The translations under genes and the position numbers were made by a program. From assembly GCF_003990045.1 (NCBI RefSeq), contig NZ_RZGZ01000003.1, forward strand, positions 248,001 through 312,000: a stretch of 64,000 nucleotides of DNA, given 5' to 3'. Source of the stretch: Labedella endophytica (GTDB lineage Bacteria; Actinomycetota; Actinomycetes; Actinomycetales; Microbacteriaceae). The notes beneath the pieces were generated by a model. The model was given only the letters and a program-made list of their open reading frames with translations. It searched no databases and was not told where the DNA came from. Below are positions 1 to 8,237 of this stretch, in pieces. The stretch's first letter is position 1. The number at the start of each line of letters is the position of its first letter.

Positions 1-381
1 GCTGCCGGGGAAGGCGACGAACCGCTGGAAGCCCTGGTTGTCCTTCGCCTCGGAATCCGGCACGTAGCGGTAGTCCGTGCCCACGGTGCCTCCCTCGCTC
101 GGTTGCCACGATGTTCCGTCCGCGACCCAGCCGAAAAGCACGTAAACGCCGCCGAAGCCGCCCGCGATCGACTGGAAGCCCGCGCCTGTGACGGTCACGG
201 TCGTCGCGTAGTCCGGGTCCGCGGTCGCCCCTCCGGTCTCGCTCTCCACCGAGACGCGGCCCGCGGCGGCCGCGGGTTCGACTGATCCGGTGAGCACCGT
301 CGTGGCGAGGAGGGTCGCCACGACGGCCGCGCTGAGGATCGAGGCGCCGAGCGTTCGTCGGCGGGTGGGGGAGTCAGTCAT
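1..381 (-). CDS. Secreted haem-locus protein, N-terminal part (runs off window)
   Basis: The last gene of a four-gene minus-strand haem operon; only the first 127 codons lie in the window. The start ATG (379-381) overlaps the end of hmuV by 8 bases, so it is probably translationally coupled. Residues 1-40 form a signal peptide: charged start with RRR, hydrophobic core, and a run of alanines as cleavage site. The mature part begins as a beta-rich domain with TVTVTGAGFQSI and YVLFGWV, followed by YRYVPDSEAKDN. Proteins of this type sit beside HtaA-like haem-binding surface proteins in Actinobacteria, so a role in capturing haem outside the membrane is inferred. The C-terminus, including any HtaA domain or membrane anchor, is outside the window. 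Confidence 0.75.
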   Translation of the reverse strand, partial: MTDSPTRRRTLGASILSAAVVATLLATTVLTGSVEPAAAAGRVSVESETGGATADPDYATTVTVTGAGFQSIAGGFGGVYVLFGWVADGTSWQPSEGGTVGTDYRYVPDSEAKDNQGFQRFVAFPGS

Positions 382-1273
382 GGGCCGAGTGGTCCTTCCG
401 GCGAGGATCGAGGTGTCGTTCGGCGTGGGGAGCCGAGGGCAGGGCAGCGGACGTGGGACGAGTGGTCCGGACCGGGCGCACCCGCACGGTATGCCCCTCC
501 GGATGCACATCGATGGGGTGGCGGTACACCTCGGAGAGCAGCGCGCTCGAGAGGGCCTCGCGGGGCGATCCGTCCGACCGGATCCGACCCGCGTCGAGCA
601 CCACCACCCGCCCCGCGTACGCCGCTGCGAGATCGAGGTCGTGGAGCACGACGACGGCTGCGCCGCCGGCGTCGGAATGGGCGCGGAGCCGCTCCACGAC
701 CCGTTCCTGGTGGCGGATGTCGAGGCTCGCCGTGGGTTCGTCGAGCAGGATGATCGGGCAGGCCTGCGCCCGCACGCGAGCGAAGGCGACGCGGGCGCGC
801 TCGCCTCCCGACAGCTCGGTCACGAATCGGTCGAGGAGCGGGGCGATCTCGGCGTCCGCCACCGCGCGGGCGACGTGTGCCTCGTCGGCGTCCGCTTCGG
901 GACGCCCGCGCCAGGGCGCGCGGCCCATCTCGACGACCTCGCGCGCCGAGAAGGGGAAGGAGACCTCGTTCGATTGCGTCAGGACCGATCGCCGTCGCGC
1001 GAGATCGATCGGGGAGGAGGCGCGGAGGGGGCGCCCGTCGAGCTCCACGACGCCGTTCGACGCCGGAACGTCTCCGGAGAGGGCGTGCAGAAGGGTCGAC
1101 TTGCCCGCCCCGTTGGGACCGACCAGGGCGACGAGCTCGCCCGCGCGCACTGCGAGATCGACGCCCGAGAGGATGTCCCGCGACCCGAATCGCACCGTGA
1201 GGCCCCGTGCCTCGAGCACCGGTGTCGTCCCCACCGGTGTCGTCTCCACCGGCGTTGCCCCCACCGCCGTCAT
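374..1273 (-). CDS. hmuV: Haem ABC transporter ATP-binding protein
   Basis: ATPase subunit that powers haem import through HmuU. All ABC motifs are present: Walker A GPNGAGKST, Q-loop region, signature LSGGERARVAFA, Walker B IILLDEPTASLD and the H-loop in VVLHDLDLA. At 299 residues it is somewhat longer than the usual 260 because of a short threonine/proline/valine-rich N-terminal repeat (TPVETTPVGTTPV). The start codon overlaps the hmuU stop as ATGA (1270-1273), which supports this start. The 3' end overlaps the next gene by 8 bases. The order T-U-V is that of actinobacterial hmu operons. Confidence 0.93.
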   Translation of the reverse strand: MTAVGATPVETTPVGTTPVLEARGLTVRFGSRDILSGVDLAVRAGELVALVGPNGAGKSTLLHALSGDVPASNGVVELDGRPLRASSPIDLARRRSVLTQSNEVSFPFSAREVVEMGRAPWRGRPEADADEAHVARAVADAEIAPLLDRFVTELSGGERARVAFARVRAQACPIILLDEPTASLDIRHQERVVERLRAHSDAGGAAVVVLHDLDLAAAYAGRVVVLDAGRIRSDGSPREALSSALLSEVYRHPIDVHPEGHTVRVRPVRTTRPTSAALPSAPHAERHLDPRRKDHSAHD

Positions 1274-2442
1274 CCCCAGCCCCCGGAACGGAGGCGCGTG
1301 CGGCGCAGCAACCAGAAGAAGAAGGGGCCTCCGACGAGCGCGGTGAGCATGCCGATCGGCAGGTCGGCGTAGGGAACGGCGGTCCGCGCGACGGTGTCGG
1401 CGGCGAGGAGGAGGAGTGCGCCACCGAGGGCGCTCACCGAGAGGAGCGCTCGGTGAGCCGGCCCGAGGACGAGTCGCACGAGGTGGGGGACCACGAGGCC
1501 GACGAACGCGATGATGCCGCAGAGCGCGACCGCCGCCGCCGTCAGGACGGCGACGAGCACGATCGCGATCACGCGCGTGCGCTCGATGGAGACGCCGAGG
1601 TGGCGTGCCTGGCGCTCGCCGAGGGCGAGCAGATCGAGGCGGTGCGCGAGTGCCAGGGCGCCGACGATCCCGATCGCGGTGACCGGTGCGACGATCGCGA
1701 CGTCCTGCCAGCGCGTGCCGTTGAGCGAACCCAGCTGCCAGAACACGATCTGCTCACGCTGCTGCGTGGAGGACAGGAACGTCGCGAGCGCGATGCCCGC
1801 GCCGCACACCGCGTTCACGGCGATTCCCGTGAGCACGAGCGTCACGACCTCGGTGCGCCCGCCCGATCGGGCCGCCAGGTAGACGAGGAAGGTCGCGACG
1901 AGCCCGCCGACGAAGGCGAACAGCGGCGAGGTGAGCGGGCCCGCGAAGGTCGCACCCGAGACGATCGCGACCGATGCCGCCACGGCGGCTCCCGACGACA
2001 CGCCGACGACTCCCGGCTCGGCGAGGGGGTTCCGGAAGACCCCCTGCATGAGCGCGCCGCCCACGGCGAGGGCGGCCCCGACGAGGAGGGCCATGGTGAT
2101 GCGCGGGATCCGGATCGACCAGAGCGTCGCATCGGCGTTGGGGTGGCTCGGGACCGCGGCGACCGGCAGTCGGATCCCGCCGAGGCCGATCGTCGACAGG
2201 GCGTCGTTCGTGTGGAGGGCGACGGACCCGAGGATCTCCGGCACGGGGATGGCGAGCTGGCCGAGACCCGCCGACACGACGGCGAGAGCCGCGGTCGCGA
2301 CGACGAGCGACCACGTGAGGGTGCGGCGCCGTCGGGCCGGACGATGATGCGCGATTACCGCATCGGAGTCGCGGTCGAGCGGGGTGGGGTCGTCGGAGTC
2401 GTCACCGGGGGCGGCAGCGACCCGCGCGATCGCGGCGCTCAT
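1270..2442 (-). CDS. hmuU: Haem ABC transporter permease (FecCD family)
   Basis: Integral membrane permease of the FecCD/BtuC family that moves haem across the cytoplasmic membrane. The 390 residues contain about nine to ten hydrophobic segments after a roughly 35-residue basic cytoplasmic N-terminus. Family hallmarks include the GAALAVGGALMQGVFRNPLAEPGVVGVSSGA segment (around residues 120-150) and the ATPase-contact loop near GERQARHLGVS. The start overlaps the hmuT stop as ATGA, and the stop overlaps the hmuV start, so the three genes are translationally coupled. Confidence 0.93.
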   Translation of the reverse strand: MSAAIARVAAAPGDDSDDPTPLDRDSDAVIAHHRPARRRRTLTWSLVVATAALAVVSAGLGQLAIPVPEILGSVALHTNDALSTIGLGGIRLPVAAVPSHPNADATLWSIRIPRITMALLVGAALAVGGALMQGVFRNPLAEPGVVGVSSGAAVAASVAIVSGATFAGPLTSPLFAFVGGLVATFLVYLAARSGGRTEVVTLVLTGIAVNAVCGAGIALATFLSSTQQREQIVFWQLGSLNGTRWQDVAIVAPVTAIGIVGALALAHRLDLLALGERQARHLGVSIERTRVIAIVLVAVLTAAAVALCGIIAFVGLVVPHLVRLVLGPAHRALLSVSALGGALLLLAADTVARTAVPYADLPIGMLTALVGGPFFFWLLRRTRLRSGGWG

Positions 2443-3527
2443 CCGGCCTGATCCGGGGCGTACACGGCCACGGCGAGCGCCTCGAGCACGCGCGCCGTGT
2501 CCGGACCGAAGCTCAGGATCTGGGAGTCGGCCATGTCGACGACCCGTCGGTGTTCGCCGGCCGGTGTCTGCTGCAGGGCGGGGAGCGCCTCGAGGAGCCC
2601 GTCGACACCCTCGACGGACTCGAGGCCGCCGGTCATGACGAGGATGAGGTCCGGATTCGCGGCGACGAGTCCCTCGTCGGTGACCGGCCGCATGCCCGTC
2701 CAGCCGATCTCCGAGGAGACGTCAACGCCTCCGAGCGCCGAGACGAGCGCGTCGGCGCCGGATTCCTGCCCGAAGAGGTAGTAGACGCCCGACTGGCCGC
2801 GGACGTAGAGGAACACCATGCGGAGGCGCTCGCCGTCCGCCGGGGCGATGGCGGCGATGTCGGCGACGGTCGCGTCGACCGATGCCGTGACGCGATCGGC
2901 GAGAGCGGTGCCGCGCTCCGGGACCCCGAGGGCCGCAGCGACCCCGTCGATGAGCGAACCGATGGAGTCGAGCGACCGGTGCGAGTCGACCACGACCACA
3001 TCGATACCCGCGTCCCGCATCTGCAGCACGGTGTCCCACGGGCCGAGGCTCGTGTCGGTGATGATGAGTGTGGGCGCGAGGTCGAGGATCGCTTCCGCGT
3101 TGAGGTCGTGGCCGTTCTGCGTCACGAGCGGACGGTCCGCGATCTCCGCGAAGCCGCTCGAGATGTCGCGTCCGACGACCTGATCGCCGAAGCCGAGCTC
3201 GAACACCGTGCGCGAGAGCGACCCGTAGATGTCGAGGGCGAGGATGCGCGAGGTGTCGTCCACCTCGACGGTCGTGCCCTGCGCGTCCGTGATCATCGCG
3301 GGCAGGGACTGTTCGCCCACGGTCACGGGGTCGACGGGTGAGGCGGGCGCGACGGCCGTGCTCGGCCCGTCCCACGCGGCCGGGTCGGCGATCGGTGCGA
3401 CATCGGCCAGGCGGGGCGTGGTGGCCGCGTCCTCGCCCGTCGCGCTCCCGGTGCTCGTGCACCCCGAGAGGAGGAGGGTGACGACGGCGAAAGCGGCCGT
3501 GATGAAGGGGCGGCGGGGGGTGGTCAC
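2439..3527 (-). CDS. hmuT: Haem-binding lipoprotein of ABC transporter
   Basis: Extracellular substrate-binding lipoprotein that delivers haem to HmuUV. A short signal peptide ends in the lipobox LLSGC with Cys23 as lipidation site. The rest is a periplasmic-binding-protein type III fold (TroA/FhuD-like), with the helical backbone expected near the middle and the two lobes starting at RILALDIYGSLSRTVFELGF and IIGWTGMRPVTDEGLVAANPDLILVM regions. Translation starts at GTG 3527. It is the first gene of hmuTUV and is read away from the haem oxygenase gene; the 112-base gap carries two IdeR/DtxR-like sites. Confidence 0.92.
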   Translation of the reverse strand: MTTPRRPFITAAFAVVTLLLSGCTSTGSATGEDAATTPRLADVAPIADPAAWDGPSTAVAPASPVDPVTVGEQSLPAMITDAQGTTVEVDDTSRILALDIYGSLSRTVFELGFGDQVVGRDISSGFAEIADRPLVTQNGHDLNAEAILDLAPTLIITDTSLGPWDTVLQMRDAGIDVVVVDSHRSLDSIGSLIDGVAAALGVPERGTALADRVTASVDATVADIAAIAPADGERLRMVFLYVRGQSGVYYLFGQESGADALVSALGGVDVSSEIGWTGMRPVTDEGLVAANPDLILVMTGGLESVEGVDGLLEALPALQQTPAGEHRRVVDMADSQILSFGPDTARVLEALAVAVYAPDQAG

Positions 3528-3573
3528 GGTGAGGAGAGGCTCTCGATCGATGGGGTCGCGATGGCAGCGAGGG

Positions 3574-3592
3574 AAGGTAAGCCAACCCTAAC
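3574..3592. promoter_or_regulatory. IdeR/DtxR-like iron box, hmuT side
   Basis: The core AGGTAAGCCAACCCT resembles the DtxR/IdeR consensus TTAGGTTAGGCTAACCTAA, with both half sites (AGGT and ACC) recognisable. It lies about 50 bases upstream of the hmuT start. Iron-dependent repression of hmuTUV is inferred from the position and from the family consensus. Confidence 0.6.
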
Positions 3593-3604
3593 CAGATTAA
3601 CTAC

Positions 3605-3623
3605 TTAGGTAAACCTACCCTTT
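3605..3623. promoter_or_regulatory. IdeR/DtxR-like iron box, haem oxygenase side
   Basis: The sequence TTAGGTAAACCTACCCTTT matches the DtxR/IdeR 19-bp consensus at about 13 positions, including a perfect left half TTAGGT. It ends a few bases before the proposed -10 element of the haem oxygenase gene (3628-3633), so a bound repressor would block that promoter. Confidence 0.65.
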
Positions 3624-3627
3624 GCTC

Positions 3628-3633
3628 TAGAGT
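3628..3633 (+). promoter_or_regulatory. -10 element TAGAGT of haem oxygenase gene
   Basis: TAGAGT is followed by exactly six bases and then the ATG at 3640, the geometry of a leaderless actinobacterial mRNA. No Shine-Dalgarno sequence is present before this start. Confidence 0.55.
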
Positions 3634-3639
3634 GAGGCC

Positions 3640-4302
3640 ATGGACACGACCATCACCCCGCTCGCCGAGCAGGCCCCCGGCGTCGCCGCTCTGCTGCGCG
3701 AGGCCACCGACGCGCAGCACCGCACCGCCGAGTCCCGACCCTTCATGACGGCGCTCATGGGTGGGGAACTCGACCTCGCCGCCTACACCCTCTACCTCGC
3801 CCAGTTCGCGCGCATCTACGCGGGGCTCGAATCGCGTGAGACGGTGCGGTCGGATCCGGCGGTGCTCCAGGACCGCCGACTCGACCGGGCCGCCGCGATC
3901 GAGGCCGACCTCGCCGCCCTCGGTGCCCCCGACTGGCGTGACACCCTGCCGGCCCTGCCCGCGACGATCGTCTACGAGGAGCGCCTGCGGGCCCTCGCCC
4001 GAGACGAGCCGCTCCGCCTCGTCGCCCACCACTACACGCGGTACCTCGGGGACCTCTCCGGTGGCCAGGTGATGGCGACGATGCTGCGCCGCCACTACGG
4101 CGCCACGGAAGACCAGCTCTCCTACTTCCGCTTCGACGCCCTCGGCCCGCTCGTGCCGTACAAGCGCGGCTACCGGGACGCCCTCGACGCCCTCGATCTG
4201 ACCGACGCCGAGCGGGATGCCCTCGTCGCCGAGGCGCGCGCCGCCTTCGACGCGAACACGGCGGTCTTCGACGACCTGCAGGTGGCGACGGCCGGTCGCT
4301 GA
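3640..4302 (+). CDS. hmuO: Haem oxygenase (biliverdin-producing)
   Basis: Cleaves imported haem to biliverdin, CO and Fe2+, supplying iron. The 220 residues match the usual length of bacterial HO-1-type enzymes. Seen: the proximal haem-ligand region LREATDAQHRTAESRPFM (His near residue 27), the distal-helix glycine segment YLGDLSGGQVMATMLRRHYG around residue 135, and the C-terminal helix. It is divergent from hmuTUV, with IdeR-like boxes between, so uptake and degradation are probably co-induced by iron starvation. The start is set by a -10 element six bases upstream, implying a leaderless mRNA. The symbol hmuO follows Corynebacterium usage. Confidence 0.93.
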   Translation: MDTTITPLAEQAPGVAALLREATDAQHRTAESRPFMTALMGGELDLAAYTLYLAQFARIYAGLESRETVRSDPAVLQDRRLDRAAAIEADLAALGAPDWRDTLPALPATIVYEERLRALARDEPLRLVAHHYTRYLGDLSGGQVMATMLRRHYGATEDQLSYFRFDALGPLVPYKRGYRDALDALDLTDAERDALVAEARAAFDANTAVFDDLQVATAGR

Positions 4303-4355
4303 CCGTATCGGCTGTTCGATCCGGCCGCACTCAGCCTGTACGCCGCGGAACACGA

Positions 4356-4361
4356 CAGGAT
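4356..4361 (+). promoter_or_regulatory. Possible -10 element CAGGAT
   Basis: CAGGAT keeps the A at position 2 and T at position 6 of the -10 consensus, and is followed by six bases and the ATG at 4368. It is weaker than the other leaderless promoters in this window because position 1 is C. Confidence 0.35.
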
Positions 4362-4367
4362 GGACCC

Positions 4368-4790
4368 ATGATCTCCACCCTGCTCGCGTCCCGTCTCCGC
4401 ACCGCCGGCCTCACGTGGGCCCCGTCCTCCGGTGACGCCTTCGAGATCAAAGGTGATGACTTCGAGGGCGACGTCTTCACCGTCAGCGACATGACGATCG
4501 AACCGCAGCACTATCCGAGCGGCACGATCCTCGGCTTCAACGGCACCACCGAGTGGGCGCTCGACTCGGTCTCGCTCGAGGACGCCCTGTGGCTTCCGCG
4601 CGAGGACCAGCTGCGCGAGCTGCTCCGCGGCGCCTTCGTCTCCCTCGCGCGCCTCCAGGAGGGGCTGCGCGGACGCACCGTCTACACGGTCGTCGCGCGC
4701 ATCGACGGGGAGGATCGCCGATACACGAGCGACCACGCCGCGGAGGCCTACGGCGAGGCGCTCCTCGACCTCATCCAGTCCGTCAACTGA
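4368..4790 (+). CDS. Conserved actinobacterial protein of unknown function
   Basis: A 140-residue soluble protein with no signal peptide or membrane segment. Conserved-looking stretches are LGFNGTTEWALDSV (around 58-71) and EDALWLPREDQLRELL (around 74-89). Related Microbacteriaceae proteins are often auto-named pilus assembly protein CpaE, but nothing here resembles the CpaE receiver or MinD-like ATPase domains, so that name is not supported. It stands alone between the haem oxygenase gene and a convergent gene, so context gives no function. A regulatory or scaffold role is possible but unproven. Confidence 0.7.
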   Translation: MISTLLASRLRTAGLTWAPSSGDAFEIKGDDFEGDVFTVSDMTIEPQHYPSGTILGFNGTTEWALDSVSLEDALWLPREDQLRELLRGAFVSLARLQEGLRGRTVYTVVARIDGEDRRYTSDHAAEAYGEALLDLIQSVN

Positions 4791-4801
4791 AGGTTCGCGA
4801 C

Positions 4802-5710
4802 CTACCGGGCGTTCGACAGGTCGATTACGCGCTCTCGAGCATGAGCGAGAACCGACATGTCGAGAGGGACGAGCCAGTCATCGGCGGACTCATCGAGCGG
4901 GTTCTTGATCCGGATGACCACGGGCTCGACGGCGTCTCGCGTGTCGACCCAATACTGCCGCCACCCGACGAGAGCACGATCGAACGTCTCCACCCGTGAG
5001 TCGGTCAGCTCGGGACCGGGCTGTTCCCCTCCGAAGGAGTGGTGTTCGTCCAGGTGGGAATCGGAGAAGCGCTGTGTGAGGTCGATCTCCTCGCGCGTGT
5101 TCCATCCGCTCTCCGAGCGCATCGCGATGTCGAGTGTCAGGAGGACGCCCTTGGTGTACACGCGCACATCGCGCACGCGAACGGTCGTCGAACTGTCGAC
5201 GAGAACGATATCGGGGGCGAGCGTCACGGGAAGCTCGTCGCGGGGAGGACGGTCGAACTCACCGGAGTCGCTGAATCCGATGAACCATCCGCCGTCGCCG
5301 TCGCCGTCGTTGTCGCCGTCGCCGTCGCCGTCGCCGTCTTCGTCTTCGTCTTCGTTGGACGCGGAAATCTCGCGTTCGAAATGCGCGTCATCCCTGAGCA
5401 TCGCCCGCGCGAGCCCGAGACTCACGATCGACTCCTCGAGAGCGGCGGTCGCGCTGTTCAACTCGCCGATGTCCGCGTCGGTCAGGAGCGCTTTCGCGTA
5501 GGCCTCGGCCGCCTCGCGGTGACGATCCATCGCCTTCGTCAGAAAGGTCGCGGCGGTAGCCCAGTCGGGACGTTCGCCCAGGGTCGCGTTGGTCCCCCAT
5601 AGCGTCGCGAGTGGGCTGATCTGCGGCCAGGACCCGGCAGCGAAGACCTCGACGCCCTCGTCGTCGTCCTCGGGGCGATCTGGTTCATCTCGGTTCACGC
5701 CCACAGTCAA
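4802..5710 (-). CDS. Hypothetical acidic protein with Asp-Gly repeat
   Basis: I do not recognise the family. The protein is cytoplasmic-looking, about 300 residues and very acidic. An N-terminal alpha-helical part (about 45-125, with AATFLTKAMDRHREAAEAYAKALL) is linked by an acidic tract EDEDEDGDGDGDGDND (about 120-145) to a beta-rich C-terminal half starting at GGWFIGFSDSGEF. The linker is encoded by a simple hexamer-like repeat. It follows the MarR stop codon directly; TTG 5710 is the longest start, while GTG 5704 or GTG 5698 are alternatives, and no strong ribosome binding site separates them. Position suggests read-through from the exporter-marR operon. Confidence 0.6.
   Translation of the reverse strand: MTVGVNRDEPDRPEDDDEGVEVFAAGSWPQISPLATLWGTNATLGERPDWATAATFLTKAMDRHREAAEAYAKALLTDADIGELNSATAALEESIVSLGLARAMLRDDAHFEREISASNEDEDEDGDGDGDGDNDGDGDGGWFIGFSDSGEFDRPPRDELPVTLAPDIVLVDSSTTVRVRDVRVYTKGVLLTLDIAMRSESGWNTREEIDLTQRFSDSHLDEHHSFGGEQPGPELTDSRVETFDRALVGWRQYWVDTRDAVEPVVIRIKNPLDESADDWLVPLDMSVLAHARERVIDLSNAR
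5291..5355. repeat. Simple GCCGTC/TTCGTC repeat inside a gene
   Basis: About ten consecutive GNCGTC-type units, changing to TTCGTC units at the right end. On the coding (minus) strand they encode alternating Asp-Gly and then Asp-Glu. Every unit is six bases, so loss or gain of units would keep the frame and change only linker length. Confidence 0.75.
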
Positions 5711-6220
5711 TCAGACGGCTGCGTCCCGCCCGTCCTCGGCTTCGAGGGCCTCCCAATCGTGGATCCACCGCGCGAGGTACCCCGCGAATCGGTGCAGGTC
5801 CTCGTCCTCCCACTCGCCGAGCACGCGTTGGAGGGACGAGAAGCCGGTCGGTCCCAGGTTCGCGAGGCGGCGCCGTCCCTCGTCGGTCAGTTCGATGAAA
5901 CGCGCCCGGCGGTCTTCCGGGTCCGACCGGGTGGAGACCAGGCCGAGGTCCTCGAGCTGCCGCGACTGGCGGCTGATCGCCGTTCGGTCGACGGCGAGCA
6001 TGTCGGCGGCGGCACCCGCATGGATCGGGCCGAGGCGCTCGACGATGCGGAGCAGCTTGAGCCCGAACGGCTGGAGCCCGGGGTCGACGGCGGCTGCCGC
6101 GTCACGGATGCTCGTGCGGATCTTCGCGGCGAGGATCCCCATCTGCTCCTCGACCTCGGTGAGCGGGGTCGGGGCCCCGTCATCGCGCGTGGTGCCGCCG
6201 TCGACCTCGGGCGTCGTCAT
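5711..6220 (-). CDS. MarR-family transcriptional repressor
   Basis: A 169-residue winged-helix regulator. The DNA-binding helix-turn-helix is visible as AGAAADMLAVDRTAISRQSRQLEDLGLVSTRSDP, followed by the wing RRARFIELTDEG; flanking helices supply the dimer interface. The ATG at 6220 overlaps the exporter stop as ATGA, so exporter and regulator form one operon. The natural reading is a drug- or metabolite-responsive repressor controlling its own operon through the palindrome at 7997-8018. A longer open frame upstream is only the exporter gene read in another frame. Confidence 0.9.
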   Translation of the reverse strand: MTTPEVDGGTTRDDGAPTPLTEVEEQMGILAAKIRTSIRDAAAAVDPGLQPFGLKLLRIVERLGPIHAGAAADMLAVDRTAISRQSRQLEDLGLVSTRSDPEDRRARFIELTDEGRRRLANLGPTGFSSLQRVLGEWEDEDLHRFAGYLARWIHDWEALEAEDGRDAAV

Positions 6221-7983
6221 CGCTCTCGGCCTCCCGCGCCGGTCTCCGGGTCGGTCGCTTCCACGCCGTTCGGGCGGGCGAGCCCCACGGGCGGCAGAGC
6301 GACGGCGGCGGTCGAGGTGCTGATGAGCCTGTCCTCCGCCACGTCGATCTCGCGTTCCAGCTCGGTCTTCGATGCGTCGCCGTGGCGCTGCACCGCGTTC
6401 ATCGTACCGAGGTGGGCGTTGGGCAGGAACGCGACCGCGATGAGGGTGATGATCGCGAGCGGCACGCTGCAGAGGAAGACCTGGCCGACGCCCGTGCCGT
6501 AGGCGCTCTCGACGACGATGCGGACGGCCTCGGGGAGTTGGTTCACCTGCGGGATCGTGCCGCCGGCGAGGGCCTGGGCGGCGACCACCTGCTGTTCGGG
6601 AGCGAGGTCGGCGATGCCGTCCTTGATGCTCTGCGCGACGACGGTGCCGAGGATCGAGCCAAGGGCCGAGACGCCGACCGTGCCGCCGAGGCTGCGGAAG
6701 AACGTGACCGCGCTCGTCGCGACGCCGAGGTTCCGCACCTCGATCGAGTTCTGCACCACGAGCACGAGGTTCTGCATGAGCATGCCGATCCCCGCCCCGA
6801 GAAGGAACATGTAGATCGCGACGAGCACGAAAGGCGTGTCGTAGTGCAGCGTGCTGAGGAGCGAGGTGCCCACGACGGCGAGCACGCCACCGGTCACCAT
6901 GATCGCCTTCCACTTGCCGCGCTTGCTGATGAGCGAGCCGAAGAACGCGGAGGCGATGAGGAGGCCCGCCATCATCGGGATGGTGAGGAGACCGGACTGC
7001 GTCGGGGTCGCGCCACGAGCGAGCTGCATGTACTGGGCGAGGAAGACGGCGGTGCCGAACATCGAGACGCCCACGGAGATGCTCGCGATCACGGCGAGGG
7101 TGAAGGTGCGGTTGCGGAACATCGACAGCGGGATGATCGGTTCCTTCGCCTTGAGCTCCACCACGACCGCCACGGCGAGGAGCACGATCGCACCGGTCAC
7201 CATGATCATGGTCTCGAGCGACATCCAGTCGAACTGCTTGCCGGCCATCGACATCCAGATGAGGAAGAGGGAGACACCGCCGGCGATGAGCACGGCTCCG
7301 GCGTAGTCGATCGTGACCTTGCGCTTGGCGCGCTTCGGCAGGTGGAGCGTCGACTGGATCAGCATGATGGCGACGATCGCGACCGGGAGCGCGACGAAGA
7401 AGTTCCAGCGCCATCCGAACGCGTCCGTGATGAGGCCGCCGAGGAGCGGTCCGCCCACGGTGCCCACGGCCATGACGCCACCGAAGAGACCGGCGTAGCG
7501 ACCGCGCTCACGCGGGCTGATGATGTCGGCCATGATGATCTGGCTGAGCGCCGCGAGGCCACCTCCGCCGAGGCCCTGGAAGACGCGGAAGACGATGAGC
7601 CAGTCGGTGTTCTGCGCGAAGCCTGCAGCCGCGGAGCCGAGGACGAAGAGCCCGAGGGCGAGCTGGATGAGCAGCTTGCGGTTGAAGAGGTCGGCGAACT
7701 TGCCCCACAGGGGAGTGGACACGGTGGTCGCGAGGAGGGTCGCCGTGACGACCCAGGTGTATGCGGACTGGTCGCCCTTCAGTTCCGAGATGATCAGCGG
7801 GAGCGAGGTCGAGACGACCGTTCCGGCGAGGATCGAGACGAACATGCCGAGCAGGAGGCCGGAGAGGGCCTGGAGTACCTGGCGGTGGGTCATCGAGCCG
7901 TCGGGCGAGCCGTCCGGCGCCGCCGTGGTGGCTGAGGGTGATGTGTTCGTGCTGCGCTTCCGCGCAACGTCTCCGCGTGACAT
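6217..7983 (-). CDS. EmrB/QacA-type MFS multidrug exporter (DHA2)
   Basis: A 588-residue proton-driven exporter with about 14 transmembrane segments. Seen: motif A-like WGKFADLFNRK, motif C-like GGVMAVGTVGGPLLGGLITDAFGWRWNFF (around residues 170-198), and a long cytoplasmic C-terminal tail. About 30 hydrophilic residues precede the first membrane span. ATG 7983 is chosen because GGGAG lies just upstream; an alternative upstream start at 8007 would run through the operator. The gene is followed with ATGA overlap by a MarR repressor. Substrates cannot be told from sequence. Confidence 0.92.
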   Translation of the reverse strand: MSRGDVARKRSTNTSPSATTAAPDGSPDGSMTHRQVLQALSGLLLGMFVSILAGTVVSTSLPLIISELKGDQSAYTWVVTATLLATTVSTPLWGKFADLFNRKLLIQLALGLFVLGSAAAGFAQNTDWLIVFRVFQGLGGGGLAALSQIIMADIISPRERGRYAGLFGGVMAVGTVGGPLLGGLITDAFGWRWNFFVALPVAIVAIMLIQSTLHLPKRAKRKVTIDYAGAVLIAGGVSLFLIWMSMAGKQFDWMSLETMIMVTGAIVLLAVAVVVELKAKEPIIPLSMFRNRTFTLAVIASISVGVSMFGTAVFLAQYMQLARGATPTQSGLLTIPMMAGLLIASAFFGSLISKRGKWKAIMVTGGVLAVVGTSLLSTLHYDTPFVLVAIYMFLLGAGIGMLMQNLVLVVQNSIEVRNLGVATSAVTFFRSLGGTVGVSALGSILGTVVAQSIKDGIADLAPEQQVVAAQALAGGTIPQVNQLPEAVRIVVESAYGTGVGQVFLCSVPLAIITLIAVAFLPNAHLGTMNAVQRHGDASKTELEREIDVAEDRLISTSTAAVALPPVGLARPNGVEATDPETGAGGRER

Positions 7984-7996
7984 GTGACTCCCGGTA

Positions 7997-8018
7997 ATAG
8001 TTGGCAACGGTCAACTAT
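7997..8018. promoter_or_regulatory. MarR-type operator (perfect inverted repeat)
   Basis: ATAGTTG and CAACTAT form perfect 7-bp arms separated by 8 bases. The site ends 14 bases before the exporter ATG, covering the region where the -10 element or transcription start should be. Size and symmetry fit a MarR dimer, and the only MarR gene nearby is in the operon it precedes, so autorepression is inferred. Confidence 0.7.
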
Positions 8019-8237
8019 ACACCTCCGTCATGCTTTCGGGGTCGCTCGGTCGCCCTCCGTTCTTCGTCACGATCACGAGCGCCGTGCGCTACAGCTATCG
8101 CCGAGCGCGACACGAATCCGTAGCCCTCGGCTAGATCAGTAGCGCTCACCGACCTGCGACCCGATCGGGCGTGCGATCCGATCGGGCGTGCGAGGGTGTC
8201 GGGGGAGCAGGAGGTGTGGGGAGAGGGCGAGTGTGCG

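Noticed and set aside
4368-4790. Pilus assembly protein CpaE
   Set aside because: The common automatic name is not backed by any receiver or P-loop domain in the 140 residues.
5711-7414. Apparent MarR fusion of 567 codons
   Set aside because: The first 398 codons are the exporter gene in another frame; the real regulator starts at ATG 6220 with ATGA overlap.
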